A DNA stretch of 64,000 nt from the NCBI GenBank assembly GCA_922989275.2, contig OV277866.1, positions 36,473,246-36,537,245 of the forward strand, written 5' to 3'. Below are positions 1 through 12,350 of the stretch, piece by piece. How positions within the stretch are numbered: position 1 is the first letter of the stretch; every line of letters begins with the position of its first letter. The translations under genes and the position numbers were made by a program. Origin of the DNA: Gari tellinella (lineage: Eukaryota > Mollusca > Bivalvia > Cardiida > Psammobiidae). The notes beneath the pieces were generated by a model that saw only the letters and a list, made by a program, of their open reading frames with translations, made no database searches and was not told the origin of the DNA.

Positions 1-54
1 AAAATTACTTTTATTACCCTGAGCGAAAATTAATACCGTAAGAGTGCTTAAAAT

Positions 55-290
55 GACTTGGCTTACATTTGCAAACAGATTGAAACCAGATCAGATGCCG
101 CGTTACGCGGCGTCTGATCTGGGTTCAATATGTTTGTCACTGGTTATCTGAACAATGTCAATACTACATGTATATACGTATTTAAGCTGACTATACATAA
201 TTGTCTCGTTTGTTCACCAGCAGAAAGCATCGTTGCAAGGAGGTAATCGTTGTTCAGAGGGTCGTTGTAGGGAGGGAGCATTGCTTCAAA
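55..290. mobile_element. Family D right part with module 1
   Basis: GACTTGGCTTACATTTGCAA, ACAGATTGAAACCAGATCAG and the palindrome arms GATGCCGCGTTACGCGGCGTCTGATC (61-130), then AACGATTGTTCAGAGGGTCG-like text and GTTGTAGGGAGGGAGCATTG. Confidence 0.6.
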
Positions 291-348
291 CCATTGCCAG
301 TCCTACCTTGAGTTTCTTTAAGGTGCATTAGACAGGCATTAATTAACA

Positions 349-533
349 TACAGTATAACTTCTCTATAACGACCACTCAAAAGAAGGCTAGATGACTGCA
401 TAAAGGATAGGTTACTGCTTAAAGCAATTGCACGAAAAACAGAAATACGTGCAACTTGCTTTAAGCAGTCACCTGTCTTAAACACAGGATCATCAAAACA
501 ATTAAGTGGTCGTAACAAGGAGGTTTTACTGTA
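349..533. mobile_element. Family G element (TA-flanked, TIR CAGTAAAACCTCTCT)
   Basis: TACAGTATAACTTCTCTATA, ACGACCACT to AGTGGTCGTAACAAGGAGGT, TTTACTGTA. The central hairpin is eroded (CTGCTTAAAGCAATTGCACG). Confidence 0.75.
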
Positions 534-1254
534 TTCGTTTTGTCTGAAGATACTTTCAGCGTTTCAGTCTGATAAAAAGAATGCCAAGTTTATTTCTGGA
601 ATGATAGACGCTGGTAATTAAAACATCCACAAAGAAAGATGTAATCTGTCCAAGGTTTGGACGTCCTAATAAATGCCTAGCGTTATTAAATCAGTTTTAA
701 ATGCTAAGTAGAGTATTCCATGCTTGTATACTGGATGAGCCCATTTCTGATTTTAGAAGTGTTTGTTCTAATTTTTCGTTTTCGTTTTATTTTTGACATA
801 AATTCCTGTTAGCAGACAGTGTAGACTCAGAAGAGACGATTAGTGCAGAATCAGACGAGTCTTCACTGTTTGTCTATCAATACATAAATGAGTTGACGTA
901 ACGTCACGTACATGTAACCTCTCATGAACTATCTTTTATCAAGGAGGAATGACATTACCTAGATGTCCTATTTCAGACTATAAAAGACCCAAACTATAAC
1001 ATTTTGCAAATATTGTGGCGTTGCAAAAGGGTAGGAAAGTTTAATATTGTTTCTTCTTAAATAAAACGAAAATAATGCAAAAAAGGAAAGTTTACTTTTA
1101 AGAGTGGTGAACAAAACTCTTAGTCTGATCTAGGTTCAAACTGTTTGCAATATGTATAATTGTTTAAGCACGAAATGCTCTGATTGGTAAAGAATAATAT
1201 TTAACACAAATGCATATACTGAGGGAATGAGTTATTGGGAGGAATTATTGTTGC

Positions 1255-1372
1255 AGAGCATAATATGCTCATTAAGCGTTTGAGATCAATGAGTCTGAAA
1301 TTGTTCTCAAGCTTTCAATTAGTCAGATTTAAGCATTCTGCTCCATTATGACCCACCCAAAGCTTGAGAACG
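1255..1372. repeat. Family K palindrome, eroded
   Basis: GCTCATTAAGCGTTTGAGAT, CTGAAATTGTTCTCAAGCTT and, further on, CCAAAGCTTGAGAACGGTCTC. Arms are partial. Confidence 0.45.
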
Positions 1373-1603
1373 GTCTCATACTTATATTTGAAACGCTTTA
1401 CATGTGTATTATCATTTGGCCAGTTTTAACAAAACTAAACGCATATGCGCTGAATAAGAATGGTGAAAATGACATTTTGTTTTATCTGAAAGACCAACAG
1501 TTCTCAGCCATATCAAATACCGAGATATTCCGCATCTGATAAGACTCCGAATTGTTCGTAATGTAAATTATCTTATAATAATCATTCTCTCATTGTTTAA
1601 TTG

Positions 1604-1722
1604 AAGTAAAAACTCCTCAAGGAGTTTTTTGTTTTACTGCAACCTTACTTAAAGTAGTCACCTTTCGAACATACCTAACAATGAACGCAATTTAGTTGTC
1701 GTAAAAGAGAGGGTTTACTATA
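1604..1722. mobile_element. Family G element, right half
   Basis: GTAAAAACTCCTCAAGGAGT hairpin, ACTTAAAGTAGTCACCTTTC and AGTTGTCGTAAAAGAGAGGG, TTTACTATA. Confidence 0.55.
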
Positions 1723-1908
1723 CTTACGTTACATTCGACTCTAATGACGAGTATACTCGTCATTAACAAACAGTGTGCCTGTGGACAGTATAATTGGCAT
1801 ATGCAAACACAGTAGACCCTTACCCTCTGATAAGGGTATGCAATTATGTTAGTTTGCAATTCATTGTAAAACAAGCATAAATAGTAAATAATTGACAATA
1901 CAAGTACC

Positions 1909-2121
1909 TGGGGCCAGTTTTACTAAACTACTTACGCACAATTTTTGCGTAAGTCAAAATTTGCTACAAACAGCAAACAGCCAGATCAGAGGACGCGCTT
2001 TAAGCGCGTCCTCTGATCTGGCTATTTGCTGTTTGCAAACGTTTATGATCGAAAAATAAGAGTAAAACGATTTTGACTTACGCAAAAATGTTGCGTAAGT
2101 AGTTTAGTAAAACGGGCCCCT
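1909..2121. mobile_element. Family E element (TIR GGGGCCAGTTTTACTAAACT)
   Basis: GGGGCCAGTTTTACTAAACT, ACTTACGCACAA and the near-perfect complement TTGCGTAAGTAGTTTAGTAA, AACGGGCCCC. The central palindrome GCAAACAGCCAGATCAGAGG, ACGCGC..GCGCGTCCTCTGATCTGG, then CTGTTTGC is a rearranged form of module 1. Confidence 0.85.
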
Positions 2122-2765
2122 GGTCGGAAATTATCACTGTCTATTGTAGTGCCAGCGGACAGTATTTTATTACATTATCCCATAGCCTGTTATAAAGCAG
2201 AATGCGCATTAGGGCGTATTCTGCCTTACTTTGAGCCTGCTTTAAGCAAATCTATGCTAGAATATAGAAACTATTTCTTAAGATTCATATTCATAATGAT
2301 GAAAATTGGAACTATATTCCTCAATGGATGAATAAACTAGAGGCATAAACAGGCATGTTTATGGGGAAATGGGTTAACGAGAATAACGTCCTCTCCATTG
2401 TAAGATTGATTGGTTTCTAAGAACCCTGAAGAATGATGATTGAATATGTTCGCATTGAATTTAGAAATCGCAGAAGTGAAGTTTTCCTTAATTGCAGTGC
2501 AAGTCATTTGTGAATAGAAACTTTCAGATGACAACCAATTTCCCGTATTCGTTTGATATGGCGAACCCATATGATAATGAGAAAAAACAATACAAAACAA
2601 CTGTTTGTTGATTGAGGCAGTCGGCTGCTTTAGGCAAATTGAACGTAAAACAGAAAGCTCTTTAAAAAGTTTTCTCTTTTACTATCAACTTGCTTTAAGC
2701 AGACACATGTCTTGAATATAATTAATAGCATCCTTAAAGTTGTCTTAAGGGTTTAACTGTAGTAC

Positions 2766-3837
2766 AGTTAATTAGATGCTGTGAGTGTATATGGTATCAA
2801 CATCACGATTCAAGTAGATATCGTAACATATCTGAGATAACAGACTGATATAGCATAAACATACAAAGATTTCTTTTTACAAAATAGGAAATACATGTAA
2901 ATGAATATGAATATACATGCATATAAAGATAACAAGTTTAGGTTTACATTGAATTTTCAAGTTTAATAACTAGTTCAATATATTAAACATAAATGTATGT
3001 AATGCCATGTTATTTCAATCAACCACACGGTATTCAACATATGTCATTGACAGATTAAAGACCTGTGGCAACTTAAAGCATGGTAAGTTTTAACAGTTAG
3101 GAGCTTTCCGCTTTACTTTCATCTTGCTTTAAAAAACAACAACACCTTTCTAAAACATGCAATATTACCAATGGACCTAATTGCAAAGCTTTAATTTAGT
3201 TGACAAATAACATATGTATCAAACAATACCTTTTTAATGCAAGGATCCATTTTCACGTTTTTCAAAATCAATCAGCAAATGAACGTCAGTGTCTGTTCAG
3301 CGGTCCGTCCGTTCTCGCAGTTCACAACAAAATGCTACCACGATAGATATATTTTGCAAAACACTACAGTTTACAGTACAAGCGACTTCCCCACCGACGT
3401 GCAGTGACAAAACACCGGGCCACTGGAGATGCTTGCGTAAACCGTGTGTACGGAAGAGAGGTCAATGTCAAGGCTATCGCGCATGCGCATTGCTTTCAAT
3501 TATGACCCAAAACCATGGAACTACTTGAAAAAGGCCTAGGCTAGACTATTGTACATTTAGTATACACTTCACCACTAGGTGGTTTTAAAGTGTCTCCTTC
3601 AAATAGTTTTTCCGGAAGTTTCAAAAGTGTCGATGCTTACTCAATTAATTGATGATCTTTGATACATGTACATGTATGTGCGGAAATGTTTTACGTAGGA
3701 TAGAAACCGAGTCATTCGGGGTTTGAATTGATAGGTATCAAAACTGTTTGCATAAGTGAATTAAGTCTCGTCTAGTCTATAGCAAACAAAGGACACACAT
3801 TAGCTGACCTTTACAATGCTCACTTTCCGATATGACT
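2766..3837. other. No gene recognised
   Basis: AT-rich sequence. Apart from a short module 2 remnant at about 3066-3135 (AACTTAAAGCATGGTAAGTT, GGAGCTTTCCGC, TTGCTTTAAA) I see nothing I can name. The 79-codon frame at 3289-3528 has no recognisable motif. Confidence 0.5.
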
Positions 3838-4300
3838 ACAGTGCTCCAGGGCTGCCACAAGTTGACATGAAAAATCCTAAGATTTCAAAATTTGCATTTT
3901 TCAAGTGCGATTTTACATATCGTACCTTTACTCCATAGCCTTTTTCTTGTTTTGTTGACATGCGACTACTTAAAGCCTTAGGGCGCATTCTGCTTTACTT
4001 TCAGCCTACTTTAAGCTACCATGAACTGGGAAAAAATCCGGAGATTTAGGAAAATTCCGGAGAAATGGCAGCCCTGGTGCTCCCTCCCTATAATGGCCCG
4101 TTGATCAACGATTCCCTCCTTACAAAAACGCTTGTCGCTGTTCCGTCAAAAAGACAATTATATTAACCTGTGCCCTTCTGCAATATCGTCTGCTTAAAAT
4201 GTCGTCCGCTGTTTTTCTCAAAGCCACATATTGGCCATTTCGACAGATTAAACATAGCGAGTGATAAACGAATCAAAACTGCTTGCACTTGTTTTAAAAG
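3838..4300. mobile_element. Family D element (TIR ACAGTGCTCCCTCCCTATAA) interrupted by family H
   Basis: ACAGTGCTC (3838-3846) is interrupted by a family H element, then GTGCTCCCTCCCTATAATGG continues with CAACGATTCCCTCCTTAC and GCAATATCGTCTGCTTAAAA. The far end is not clear. GTGCTC is present on both sides of the insert, at 3841-3846 and 4077-4082. Confidence 0.7.
3847..4076. mobile_element. Family H element (CAGGGCTGCCA..TGGCAGCCCTG) with 6-bp target duplication
   Basis: Ends CAGGGCTGCCACAAGTTGAC and CCGGAGAAATGGCAGCCCTG, flanked by the direct repeat GTGCTC. It has part of module 2 (CGACTACTTAAAGCCTTAGG, GCGCATTCTGCTTTACTTTC, AGCCTACTTTAAG). Confidence 0.8.
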
Positions 4301-4512
4301 TACAAATGTACGTGTTATACTGCCTTATATTAATATCTTATTATGAACCGATTGCAGACAACAATATTGAAGCAGACGACAATATGGCGATGAAGGGGGG
4401 TAAAACCTCACGATAAATTTGATAGTGAAAGGGTGAACAGGAATACTGTTTGTAGAAGTCGTGTATACACATCATTGATTTTTAAAAATGATTTTAACAT
4501 GATACACATACT

Positions 4513-4747
4513 TACAGTGGATAATCTGTTATTCTTTCCCGTTTAAACGCAAACGTACGCAAACGCAATGCACTAAAACGTAGAAAAGAACAACTTTTGG
4601 ACAATTCTGATATTTCATGTTTATCTTGGTGGCAAACAGTTTGGAGCCTGATCAGACGCCGGATTACCCGGCGTCTGATCTGGCTTCAAACTGTTTGTAA
4701 AAGAAAAACTAGTTTAGCGTAGAAAGAATAACAGATTCTCCACTGTA
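4513..4747. mobile_element. Family A element (TA-flanked, TIR CAGTGGAGAATCTGTTATTC)
   Basis: Ends are TACAGTGGATAATCTGTTATTC and GAATAACAGATTCTCCACTGTA, with module 1 palindrome in the middle (GATCAGACGCCGG..CCGGCGTCTGATC near 4650-4685). TA ends and CAGT-type termini suggest a non-autonomous Tc1/mariner-type element. Confidence 0.85.
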
Positions 4748-4827
4748 TATGGTTTTTTTATGAGACTACCAAAACCCCCACAACTACAAGAGAGGAGACA
4801 TTATTCTTTCTCAACAAACGCTAAAAC

Positions 4828-5247
4828 TTATCTATTGTTTCTATCAGTCGGCAATCATTAGCCGGTCGGTTCATTGCTGATTGATGGGGGTAATGTGATC
4901 GCCGTTTGGGGGCTGTCTTTTGTATGTTTATTCATGTTTATCTAAGATCTAATTGTAGTTATAGTCATTTCTCGGTGGCCTGCTTTGGGCGCTCTACTAT
5001 TATTTCTATCAGTCGGCAATCATTAGCCGGTCGGTTCATTGCTGATTGATGGGAGTAATGTGATCGCCGTTTTGTGGGGCTGTCTTTTGTATGTTTATTC
5101 ATGTTTATTTTAGATCTAATTGTAGTGAATTTGTCCTTTCTCGCTTTGTAGGTACTTTTGTGTAATCTTATGTGAAGCGCTTTTGAACACACTACCCCTG
5201 TGTGAAAAGAGCGCTATATAAATCTGGTATAATAATAATAATTATTA
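4828..5247 (+). mobile_element. SINE-like repeat with tandemly duplicated body and GCGCTATATAAAT tail
   Basis: Two direct copies of about 170 bp begin at about 4833 and 5003 (shared TTTCTATCAGTCGGCAATCA and ATTGCTGATTGATGGG). The second runs on to GTGAAGCGCTTTTGAACACA, GTGTGAAAAGAGCGCTATAT, AAATCTGG and then an ATAATAATAATTATT tail at 5229-5247. This GCGCTATATAAAT plus ATT-repeat end is the type seen at the 3' ends of L2/CR1-linked SINEs. Confidence 0.65.
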
Positions 5248-5249
5248 TA

Positions 5250-6398
5250 TGCGATGCAAACCGTTTGGAAATAGATCAGACATCGGGTAACCAGGTTTCT
5301 GACCAAGCTTCAAACTTGTTGCCAATCGTTTGAAAAATAAATCGTTAAAGTCTGCAAAAAGCTGTGATATTCTCAATTTTATTGTACTATTTTCTACTAT
5401 ATATACTTTATTGTTCGCACTGTACAGGTGACTGGTTTACTTATATGCACATACTGTAGTAAGCTAAATCGTTTTAAACCATATCGCTTCCTGAATCATC
5501 AGTATTTGTTCGTTTTACTAGTGAACAGTATGCAATAGATACTATATAAGTTTTGCTATAAGCGTGTGCTCTCACAGTGATAAGAAGAATGTTTCGCTCG
5601 GACGACCACCGCATTGTCCTAGGCAAAGCCTACAATGATATATGTGTTGTTTGTACGAACGAAACAGTAACTGTGTAAAAATTAGTAAAAGGAAACATTT
5701 TCATCGACACGAGCAACTACATACATGTACAGTACATTTTAAACTACGAGTTCACAAGTTCATGCCAAAGAACTGTTTGGCGTCACAATGGCAAATTATG
5801 TTGTTGTTCCTGTTAAAGTCTCTAGAGCTCGTCTGTCTTGCAGATGTCTACGTTATTGTCTGGGGACGTCACCAATGGCAAAGGACATCAAGACTACTGT
5901 TTATAAATGAAAACAGTTGAAAGATGAGCTGGATCAGTCTCGGAATTGTGCACATTTCGTGGACCAGTTTATGTTAGTTTTGTTTCTTCTTATTTAATGT
6001 CCGTTTCTGCCATCATTTGATTAATTGGAAGTTCAAAGGAATGAGATTTGACAAGTATTGGTCCATACCGACTCTCTTTGTAGAGCTATCGGCCATTCTG
6101 GTCAAATGTCAAACCGTTATTTTCTTCTATTTATTTGCTTTGCTTTGCGTTTATTATCTTCAAAAGTAAAGAGTTCTTTATTCCCCAGTGTCAATATTTA
6201 CTCATATATCAGTCACGTGATACCAATGTAACGCGATATAAAATAGCGCCATCATTTAGAAATTGTTTAGGTGACATCTATATTTATAAACGTCGTGTCA
6301 TAAGGGTATTTGTTGAGTCCACAAAGTTTATACAAAAAGTTATACATGTGTAAGTGTTGCAGATAACAAACTGTAGAAAATATATAACGTGTGTGGTG
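5250..6398. other. No gene recognised
   Basis: One eroded palindrome at about 5258-5320. The 92-codon frame at 5642-5920 has no family motif. A possible exon-like stretch (about 5575-5665) is listed among the rejected items. Confidence 0.45.
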
Positions 6399-6399
6399 T

Positions 6400-6640
6400 T
6401 TAGCCTAATTACGCACAGTGGATTTGTCAGTGATGCTTCTAATATGAGTATACTGTATAAGTTTAATTGTCATCTATGGGGTGCCTGGTATAAATGTTCA
6501 TTTTCGTTCAGTTTTATATTGAAAGTCCTATCAGCAACCAGGGTAGACTTTGACCAGACACCGCATTATACGGCGTCTGGTCAGAGTCTACACTGTTTGC
6601 ATATGTCCCATATATTGGACCGTGGGAACCAATAGATTAA
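6400..6640. mobile_element. Family B element, degenerate left end
   Basis: The left end is drifted (CCTAATTACGCACAGTGGAT). The right end is GTGGGAACCAATAGATTAA. Module 1 is in a variant form, GACCAGACACCGCATTATAC..CGGCGTCTGGTC, at about 6540-6600. Confidence 0.6.
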
Positions 6641-6779
6641 GGACTTGACTAGCATTGTAGCATAGAGTTAATTAAAATCAGTCGCATAGTAAGCAAGTGT
6701 CTGTACAGGTTCTTAGTCATTTGACCTTCGTATCAAGGTTTCCTAAATTCACAGTGCTAAAAAACTAAGTTGCTACATT

Positions 6780-7030
6780 TTAACCCATTACCCAATAAAT
6801 GCGTATTTTTACACCTCTTATTTATTATTTTATTGAAGAAAAAGATCAAATTTATATAGTCAAAAATATGAACCATAAGAAATATTTTTTGAAATTCTAG
6901 TAGATGGTACTTAAAGCAGGCTGACAGTAAATTAGAATTTTCCTTAAGGCACGTTGTGCTTTATCTTCAACCTGCTTTAAGTGGTTAACTATCTTGAAAA
7001 CTAGAAACAGACTATGGGGTAATGGGTTAA
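6780..7030. mobile_element. Family F element (TTAA-flanked, module 2)
   Basis: TTAACCCATTACCCAATAAA to GACTATGGGGTAATGGGTTAA. Module 2 at about 6909-6980, imperfect (CTTAAAGCAGGCTGACAGTA..AACCTGCTTTAAG). Confidence 0.78.
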
Positions 7031-7442
7031 GCATACATGTACGATATGTCAGGACAGCGGCTGAGTTAAAATGATAACATGCATACAAAAGCGCTAAAAA
7101 TTGTCCTAATTAACTTTGTACACATTTGATTTTATTAGAGGCTTTCACATTATTATTCAAAATGGCTTATGTGTAAAACAGTCAAGTTTTTTAAACAAAA
7201 CATAAGAACTACTTGTCTGCACTGGTTCCAAACTGCTAGCAGTAACCGGAAGAGCAGTCTCGTCATAGATTATTGAAACGTAAACTGTAGTCCTAATAAA
7301 CATGGTTTGCGATTTTTGTGTAATGTCTTTATATGTACATTTTGAACTGGTTTTAAATGAATAAATCGTTGTCTGTAAAAGACACAACCTATAGCTGTCT
7401 ATTGAGTTACACAAACTAACGAGTGACGGATTTCATACGACT

Positions 7443-7670
7443 TTAACCCATTGTATGCTGGGTAATATTTGGCGGCCATTTTAAAATGTCGTCTGCAGCG
7501 GGTATAACTCAAATATTTGCAAAAGATTTTAGCAGTTTCTGATAGAATATTGACTTAGCAGCAAACAGTTTTGATCTCAGATCAGGCCCCACAATGTGGG
7601 GCCTGATCTGAGATCAAAACTGTTTAACCAGAGGTACACCTAAAAGTGTATCCCGCATAAATTGGGTTAA
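7443..7670. mobile_element. TTAA-flanked element with a variant palindrome
   Basis: TTAACCCATTGTATGCTGGG to GCATAAATTGGGTTAA. The central palindrome is GTTTTGATCTCAGATCAGGC with its perfect complement (arms about 31 bp around ACAATGT), differing from module 1 in the inner bases. Confidence 0.78.
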
Positions 7671-8065
7671 GGTTGAAGCAGGCGACAGATAGTTAGCCTT
7701 CAAGTATAATGTTTACTTAAAACAGGTAGCACATGTAATATTTACTCAAACGGGTAGAAAATTTGAACCGTCTTATATGACTTTATCTTAATTCTTATCC
7801 TGCCTTAATATTGTCCACATTGAAAATGTCGTCTGCAATGATTGTCAAATTCAGATCTTTAAGAATGTTAGCAAACAGTTACATCAAGATCAGACGCCGC
7901 GTCTAACAACGTCATATTTAGATCCACACCTTTTGCAAATACAAGTAAAGTCGAATTTTCAGGCAACGAGTTAAAACTAAATTGTTAAAGCAACCAACTA
8001 GTAAACAATATGTAGTATTAGATAAACACGATAATGATAAAACAACTGCGGATCTACAATCTAAC

Positions 8066-8315
8066 TACAGTGGAAAAAACGTTATTCTTTCCCGTTTAAA
8101 CGCAAACGTACGCAAACGCAAAACACTAAAACGTAGAAAAGTACAGCTTTTGGACAATTCTGAAAATTCATACTTATCTTGGTGGCAAACAGTTTAGAGC
8201 CTGATCAGACGCCGGGTTACACGGCGTCTGATCTGGCTGCAAACTGTTTATAATGGAAATAATAGTTTTAGATTAAACGCGTTTATTGGGAAAGAATAAC
8301 AGGTTCTCCACTGTA
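8066..8315. mobile_element. Family A element
   Basis: TACAGTGGAAAAAACGTTATTC to GAATAACAGGTTCTCCACTGTA, with module 1 at about 8187-8251. The arm between TIR and palindrome carries the family's CGCAAACGTACGCAAACGCA stretch. Confidence 0.85.
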
Positions 8316-9100
8316 TCCTCCAGCTAAAAGTCAAGAGGGCATTTAAGGTCCTGATATAACTCACATGTTGTAATTGACCAAGATACAATATAAGTTTACC
8401 TTTTGAATGTCATACTTTTTATCTAAGTCCATTTAAATGTGTAGTTCAAAAAGGGTATACCATATTGCAATACAACATATTCCAGTAAAGCTGAGTATGT
8501 CAAAAGCAGCTAAATCTAAAAATAGTGGTATAATTTCATCCAAGTGTTACCCTTGACTAAGAATGTAGAAGTATATTGCTCGCAAGTATAATAAAAATAA
8601 ATTAAAAACTGTAGTAGCTAGATTGTAAATACTCTTATATATGACATGTTCAACAAATACTTATTGACCAATAGCCAAATTTCATACATATCGAATACAT
8701 GTAGCCATAATATTATATGGTTTTACATAGTTTTATAAAAAATCATTGAAAAATTTGCAGACACTGGAGCGTAACCAACACTGAAATAAAGCCTTTTTAG
8801 CGAAATTTAATTGATACCATTGACACACTATTTATTATCCGATTTCAAGAACAATAGTTATTAGATCTACACTCCTTCAATAACACTTATACTTACATGT
8901 AAAAGTAACATTATGTGCAAGTATAATCAAAATCAATTAAAACATGTAGTTGATAAAGTGTAAAAAACTGTTAAATATGTCATTTTCAACAAACCAAGAG
9001 AAGATAACTCTTGACAAATCAGCCTGATTTCGACCATTATCGAACTCACGTAAGTAAAGTCTTTGGTAAAAATGTCAGTTCTCCACAGAAACTAAGGACT
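8316..9100. other. No gene recognised
   Basis: AT-rich unique-looking sequence between a family A and a family F element. I see no repeat or coding feature. Confidence 0.5.
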
Positions 9101-9101
9101 C

Positions 9102-9353
9102 TTAACGCTTTACCCACTAGCCTGTTTCTAGTCTTGAAGACAGGTGACCACTTAAAGCAGGTTGAAAGTAAAGCAGAATGTGCCTTAAGGCACATTCTGC
9201 TTTACTTTCAGCCTGCTTTAAGCTAAAATCTGCTAGGCTATATAAAATATTTGTAATGGTAAATTTTCATGAGGGTATAAACTGAAACTATTTTCTTCAG
9301 CGGAGGAATAAACTAAATACGCTAAAAGTCGCTTCTATGGGGTAAAGGGTTAA
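9102..9353. mobile_element. Family F element
   Basis: TTAACGCTTTACCCACTAGC to TTCTATGGGGTAAAGGGTTAA. Module 2 at 9151-9222 is nearly perfect (GAAAGTAAAGCAGAATGTGC and complement). Confidence 0.83.
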
Positions 9354-10175
9354 GCATGGCAAACAGTGCATGCACACATGTATCAAGGTCAAACCTCTTG
9401 TTTCATCTTAACGTCTATTCATGTCATTACAATCGTTTACATTGGCATTAAGATCACAGTAAGATTAGGATAATATTTGTTAAGTAGATTCGACGTGTGT
9501 CGAAAACCACGACCCACAGAACTCAAACATTGGATCTGCCAATGTAGACGGTGTATTTTTGTGAATGGATCACATTTTGACCTCACTGCATTTTACTCTA
9601 AGTGAGCCTCGCTTTAAGTGTGACACGACACTCTAATATGGGTCGATATACATGTCCCTATTAACATTTGCGTCATCATCGTGCTGTTAATGTCATTTAC
9701 AAAAACTGTTTTTTGTCAAATTTACATGTCACATACCATTGAATTTGAAATTCTTAAATATTGCCCAGAACAACTATCATATTTGACTTCAGAGTATAGC
9801 AGAAGACAATTTGTGAAGCAAAAGTATTTCAGTTGAAGGTAGAAGCTTACCAAAGTTTCGGCAAACAGTAGTACATGCAACTGCGTGCTAGTATCTGAAT
9901 ATTGCCTGATAGGTCAAGGACGGAGCGTACCAGATTAAAGACACATCTATTGAGCAAGATCTCGATTACATAATTGCTTGCGCTAATATTTACATTAATC
10001 ATTTTAATGAACCCTTCACTATCAAGATATCCTCAATTTTAACCAATACATGCCTTAAATATAGCAATGAGCTCACCCTGTATAACTTTTGGAAGCTTTC
10101 ATTGTAGATAAACATGGGTGATTTAAAGACACTGTGCCAGTATTTGCCAATAACAGCACACTATTTCATGATATA
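9354..10175. other. No gene recognised
   Basis: Unique-looking sequence. There is a lone GGCAAACAGTAGTACATGCA at about 9860 without its palindromic partner. Nothing else is named. Confidence 0.5.
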
Positions 10176-10243
10176 GCAAACAGTGCAGACCCTGATGAGA
10201 CGCCGCGTCACGCGGCGTCTCATCAGGGTCTACACTGCTTGCC
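10176..10243. repeat. Module 1 palindrome
   Basis: GCAAACAGTGCAGACCCTGA, TGAGACGCCGCGT..GCGGCGTCTCATCAGGGTCTACACTG. Arms about 31 bp. Element ends around it are not resolved. Confidence 0.75.
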
Positions 10244-10899
10244 AATGTAAATTTTAGTAGACACGAGGCTTTAATTTGTTTTAGTTGTCAATGTTAATAG
10301 TCGTCTGTAAAAATAAGTTCTTAGGACGTTTTGGCTAATGAAAAAGTTATAGTGTGGGGGCAGTACTGGGTATTTACAATACGTTTACAAAAAACTTAGT
10401 CTATTTTGTTTTATAATATTCAAAACACCCAAGTTGCACATATTTGACAAGTCTAAATGTCACTGGAGCAAACATACACTATGCACACTAGCAACGGAAC
10501 CGAATGAGAACGAAAAAAAAATTCCATATTACAAACCAAACTACAGCCGACCTTGACCTTCGTCGTTAAGGAAAATGATGATTATGTTACTAGGCCAAAA
10601 TTTACAGTTCTGCACATTTGATATTTCCAACGACAATCCCATGAGCTGTTATACATTTATGTGTAATCTCAATGGATGTGCAATGGCCATCTTCATTGTT
10701 AATTTTAAAATATTATATACGTTATGTAATATTAGTGATGTTAAAACGTAGTTGCTTATGGTTTAAACACATCTTCATAATTAATAATTGATTGTGGCAT
10801 CTCGGGAGGGTCTACACTGCTGATCAATGTCACATTGTTCATTCTTGGTATACGCTTCTTGCCAATAGCAATCGTCCCGTCAAGGTGTTTACTGTTTTA

Positions 10900-11107
10900 C
10901 AGACTCCAGATACGAGGGATAAACTGAACAAAACCATTATAAATGTTATTGTTATCCGTTATAGCAGAACCAAAACATATGATAGAAGTTATAACTACTC
11001 AATAAAATTGTTTCGAAGAGACGATTCTAATGAGTAGTCACACCATAGGGTTTAGCGCATACATATAGATTTTAGTTTTTGACAGACTCTCCTCATCTGG
11101 AACCCTG
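10900..11107. mobile_element. Family I element, eroded
   Basis: CAGACTCCAGATACGAGGGA to CTCCTCATCTGGAACCCTG, with the central AACTACTCAATAAAATTGTT, TCGAAGAGACGATTCTAATG, AGTAG. No clear target duplication. Confidence 0.65.
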
Positions 11108-11459
11108 GAGTGTTAACCAATATATTTTTCTTCAATCAGGGTATACAATTTCAAAAATGCCATTTCAGAAAATAAATGGAAGAAATTGTGGAATTGAATC
11201 GAACAGGTAAGCGCCCTTAACAAAATATATTGCTAAACAATTGTCTGAATACCTCAACCAAACAGAATACGTAGCAATGTAATCGATTTTGGTCCCAGGG
11301 TTTTACAAAATAACAACAGACATTGACGTAATACAACGACATTTTGGAATGATTTATCTGACAGGTCGGATGGTTTGTTTACGAGATCACGAACAGAGTC
11401 GAACGATAAACAAGTTAAATACTGACCAAACATTTCTATGCCCCCCAACGCCCCCTCCC

Positions 11460-11670
11460 CGGGATCAAAGACCGAGGGTGAAGAGGAACATTATGTGGTT
11501 TGTTTGTGTCTGTCTGTTAACAGCCTTAATCTTAGTAATACATTTGGAACTGCATGCGACTTTTTATTTGGTGTACTCAACTGAAGAAGCCATTGAGTTA
11601 TTACATGTACTCTTATTATGTTATGGGCTGGAGGCCTTGAACCATATGAAATAAAGTTGAACTTGAGTTG
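11460..11670 (+). repeat. Possible retroelement 3' end
   Basis: Ends with GGGCTGGAGGCCTTGAACCA, TATGAAATAAAGTTGAACTTG, which resembles the 3' ends of invertebrate LINE or SINE transcripts with their own AATAAA (11650-11655). No coding part is recognisable. The open frames here on both strands are not convincing. Confidence 0.35.
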
Positions 11671-12115
11671 TGTACAAATTAGGTCATGCCAGAAAAGGCT
11701 CATTTAGATGTCATATACTGAATTACATCTTATTACAGAATATTCGATGTCTGCTGCAAGTTGACCGATGTCAATGAAAAAGTACAGTAAGGGATATTGA
11801 TACGTTATTTTTTTCCAAGAAACACGTACACTGTACATGCATATGCATAAATAGATATGTTTATTTCGAACATTTTGGAGCCATATGTGTACATTTTCAT
11901 TGCGTGATTTACAGGTTTACAGGTGTAGGCCACTATTCATTTGAAAACAGTGTATACCCTGGTCACATCACTCCTATACGAGATCACTATACACGGTGTG
12001 TCATTTGACAATGCCTTGAGTAAGTTACTCATATATAGACGGCTCTCTTCATTACCTTTCTCTTGCATTAAGATGTAACCTGGCTTAAATTGTAACACAA
12101 ATGCTAATTTAATCA

Positions 12116-12350
12116 TTTGAACCCTAGTCCCGCATATAGGCGTCCTTTTCAAATACTGTACACGTGAAAAGAACACCTGTCCTATGCAAACAGTGAAGGC
12201 CCAGATCAGAGGGCTCCGAAAGGAGCCCTCTGTTCAGGGTCTTCACTGTTTGTCATAATGTCAAACAATGACAAAAACAACCCTTAAAAGTCAGAAATTG
12301 ACTATACTAAACTTGAAATTGGAATTGTCCATTTAAAGATTCAGCGAGGA
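12116..12350. mobile_element. Family M element, reverse orientation
   Basis: TTTGAACCCTAGTCCCGCAT to TTGTCCATTTAAAGATTCAG. The centre CAAACAGTGAAGGCCCAGAT, CAGAGGGCTCC..GGAGCCCTCTG is at about 12185-12252. Confidence 0.75.

Noticed and set aside
5575..5665. Exon-like stretch reading RMFRSDDHRIVLGKAYNDIC after a CTCTCACAG acceptor
   Set aside because: No clear donor, no matching neighbour exon and no family I can recognise. A single short frame is not enough.
11289..11654. 121-codon frame with a hydrophobic segment (MWFVCVCLLTALILVIHLEL)
   Set aside because: It overlaps a likely retroelement 3' end and has no motif or splice context. The minus strand is equally open.
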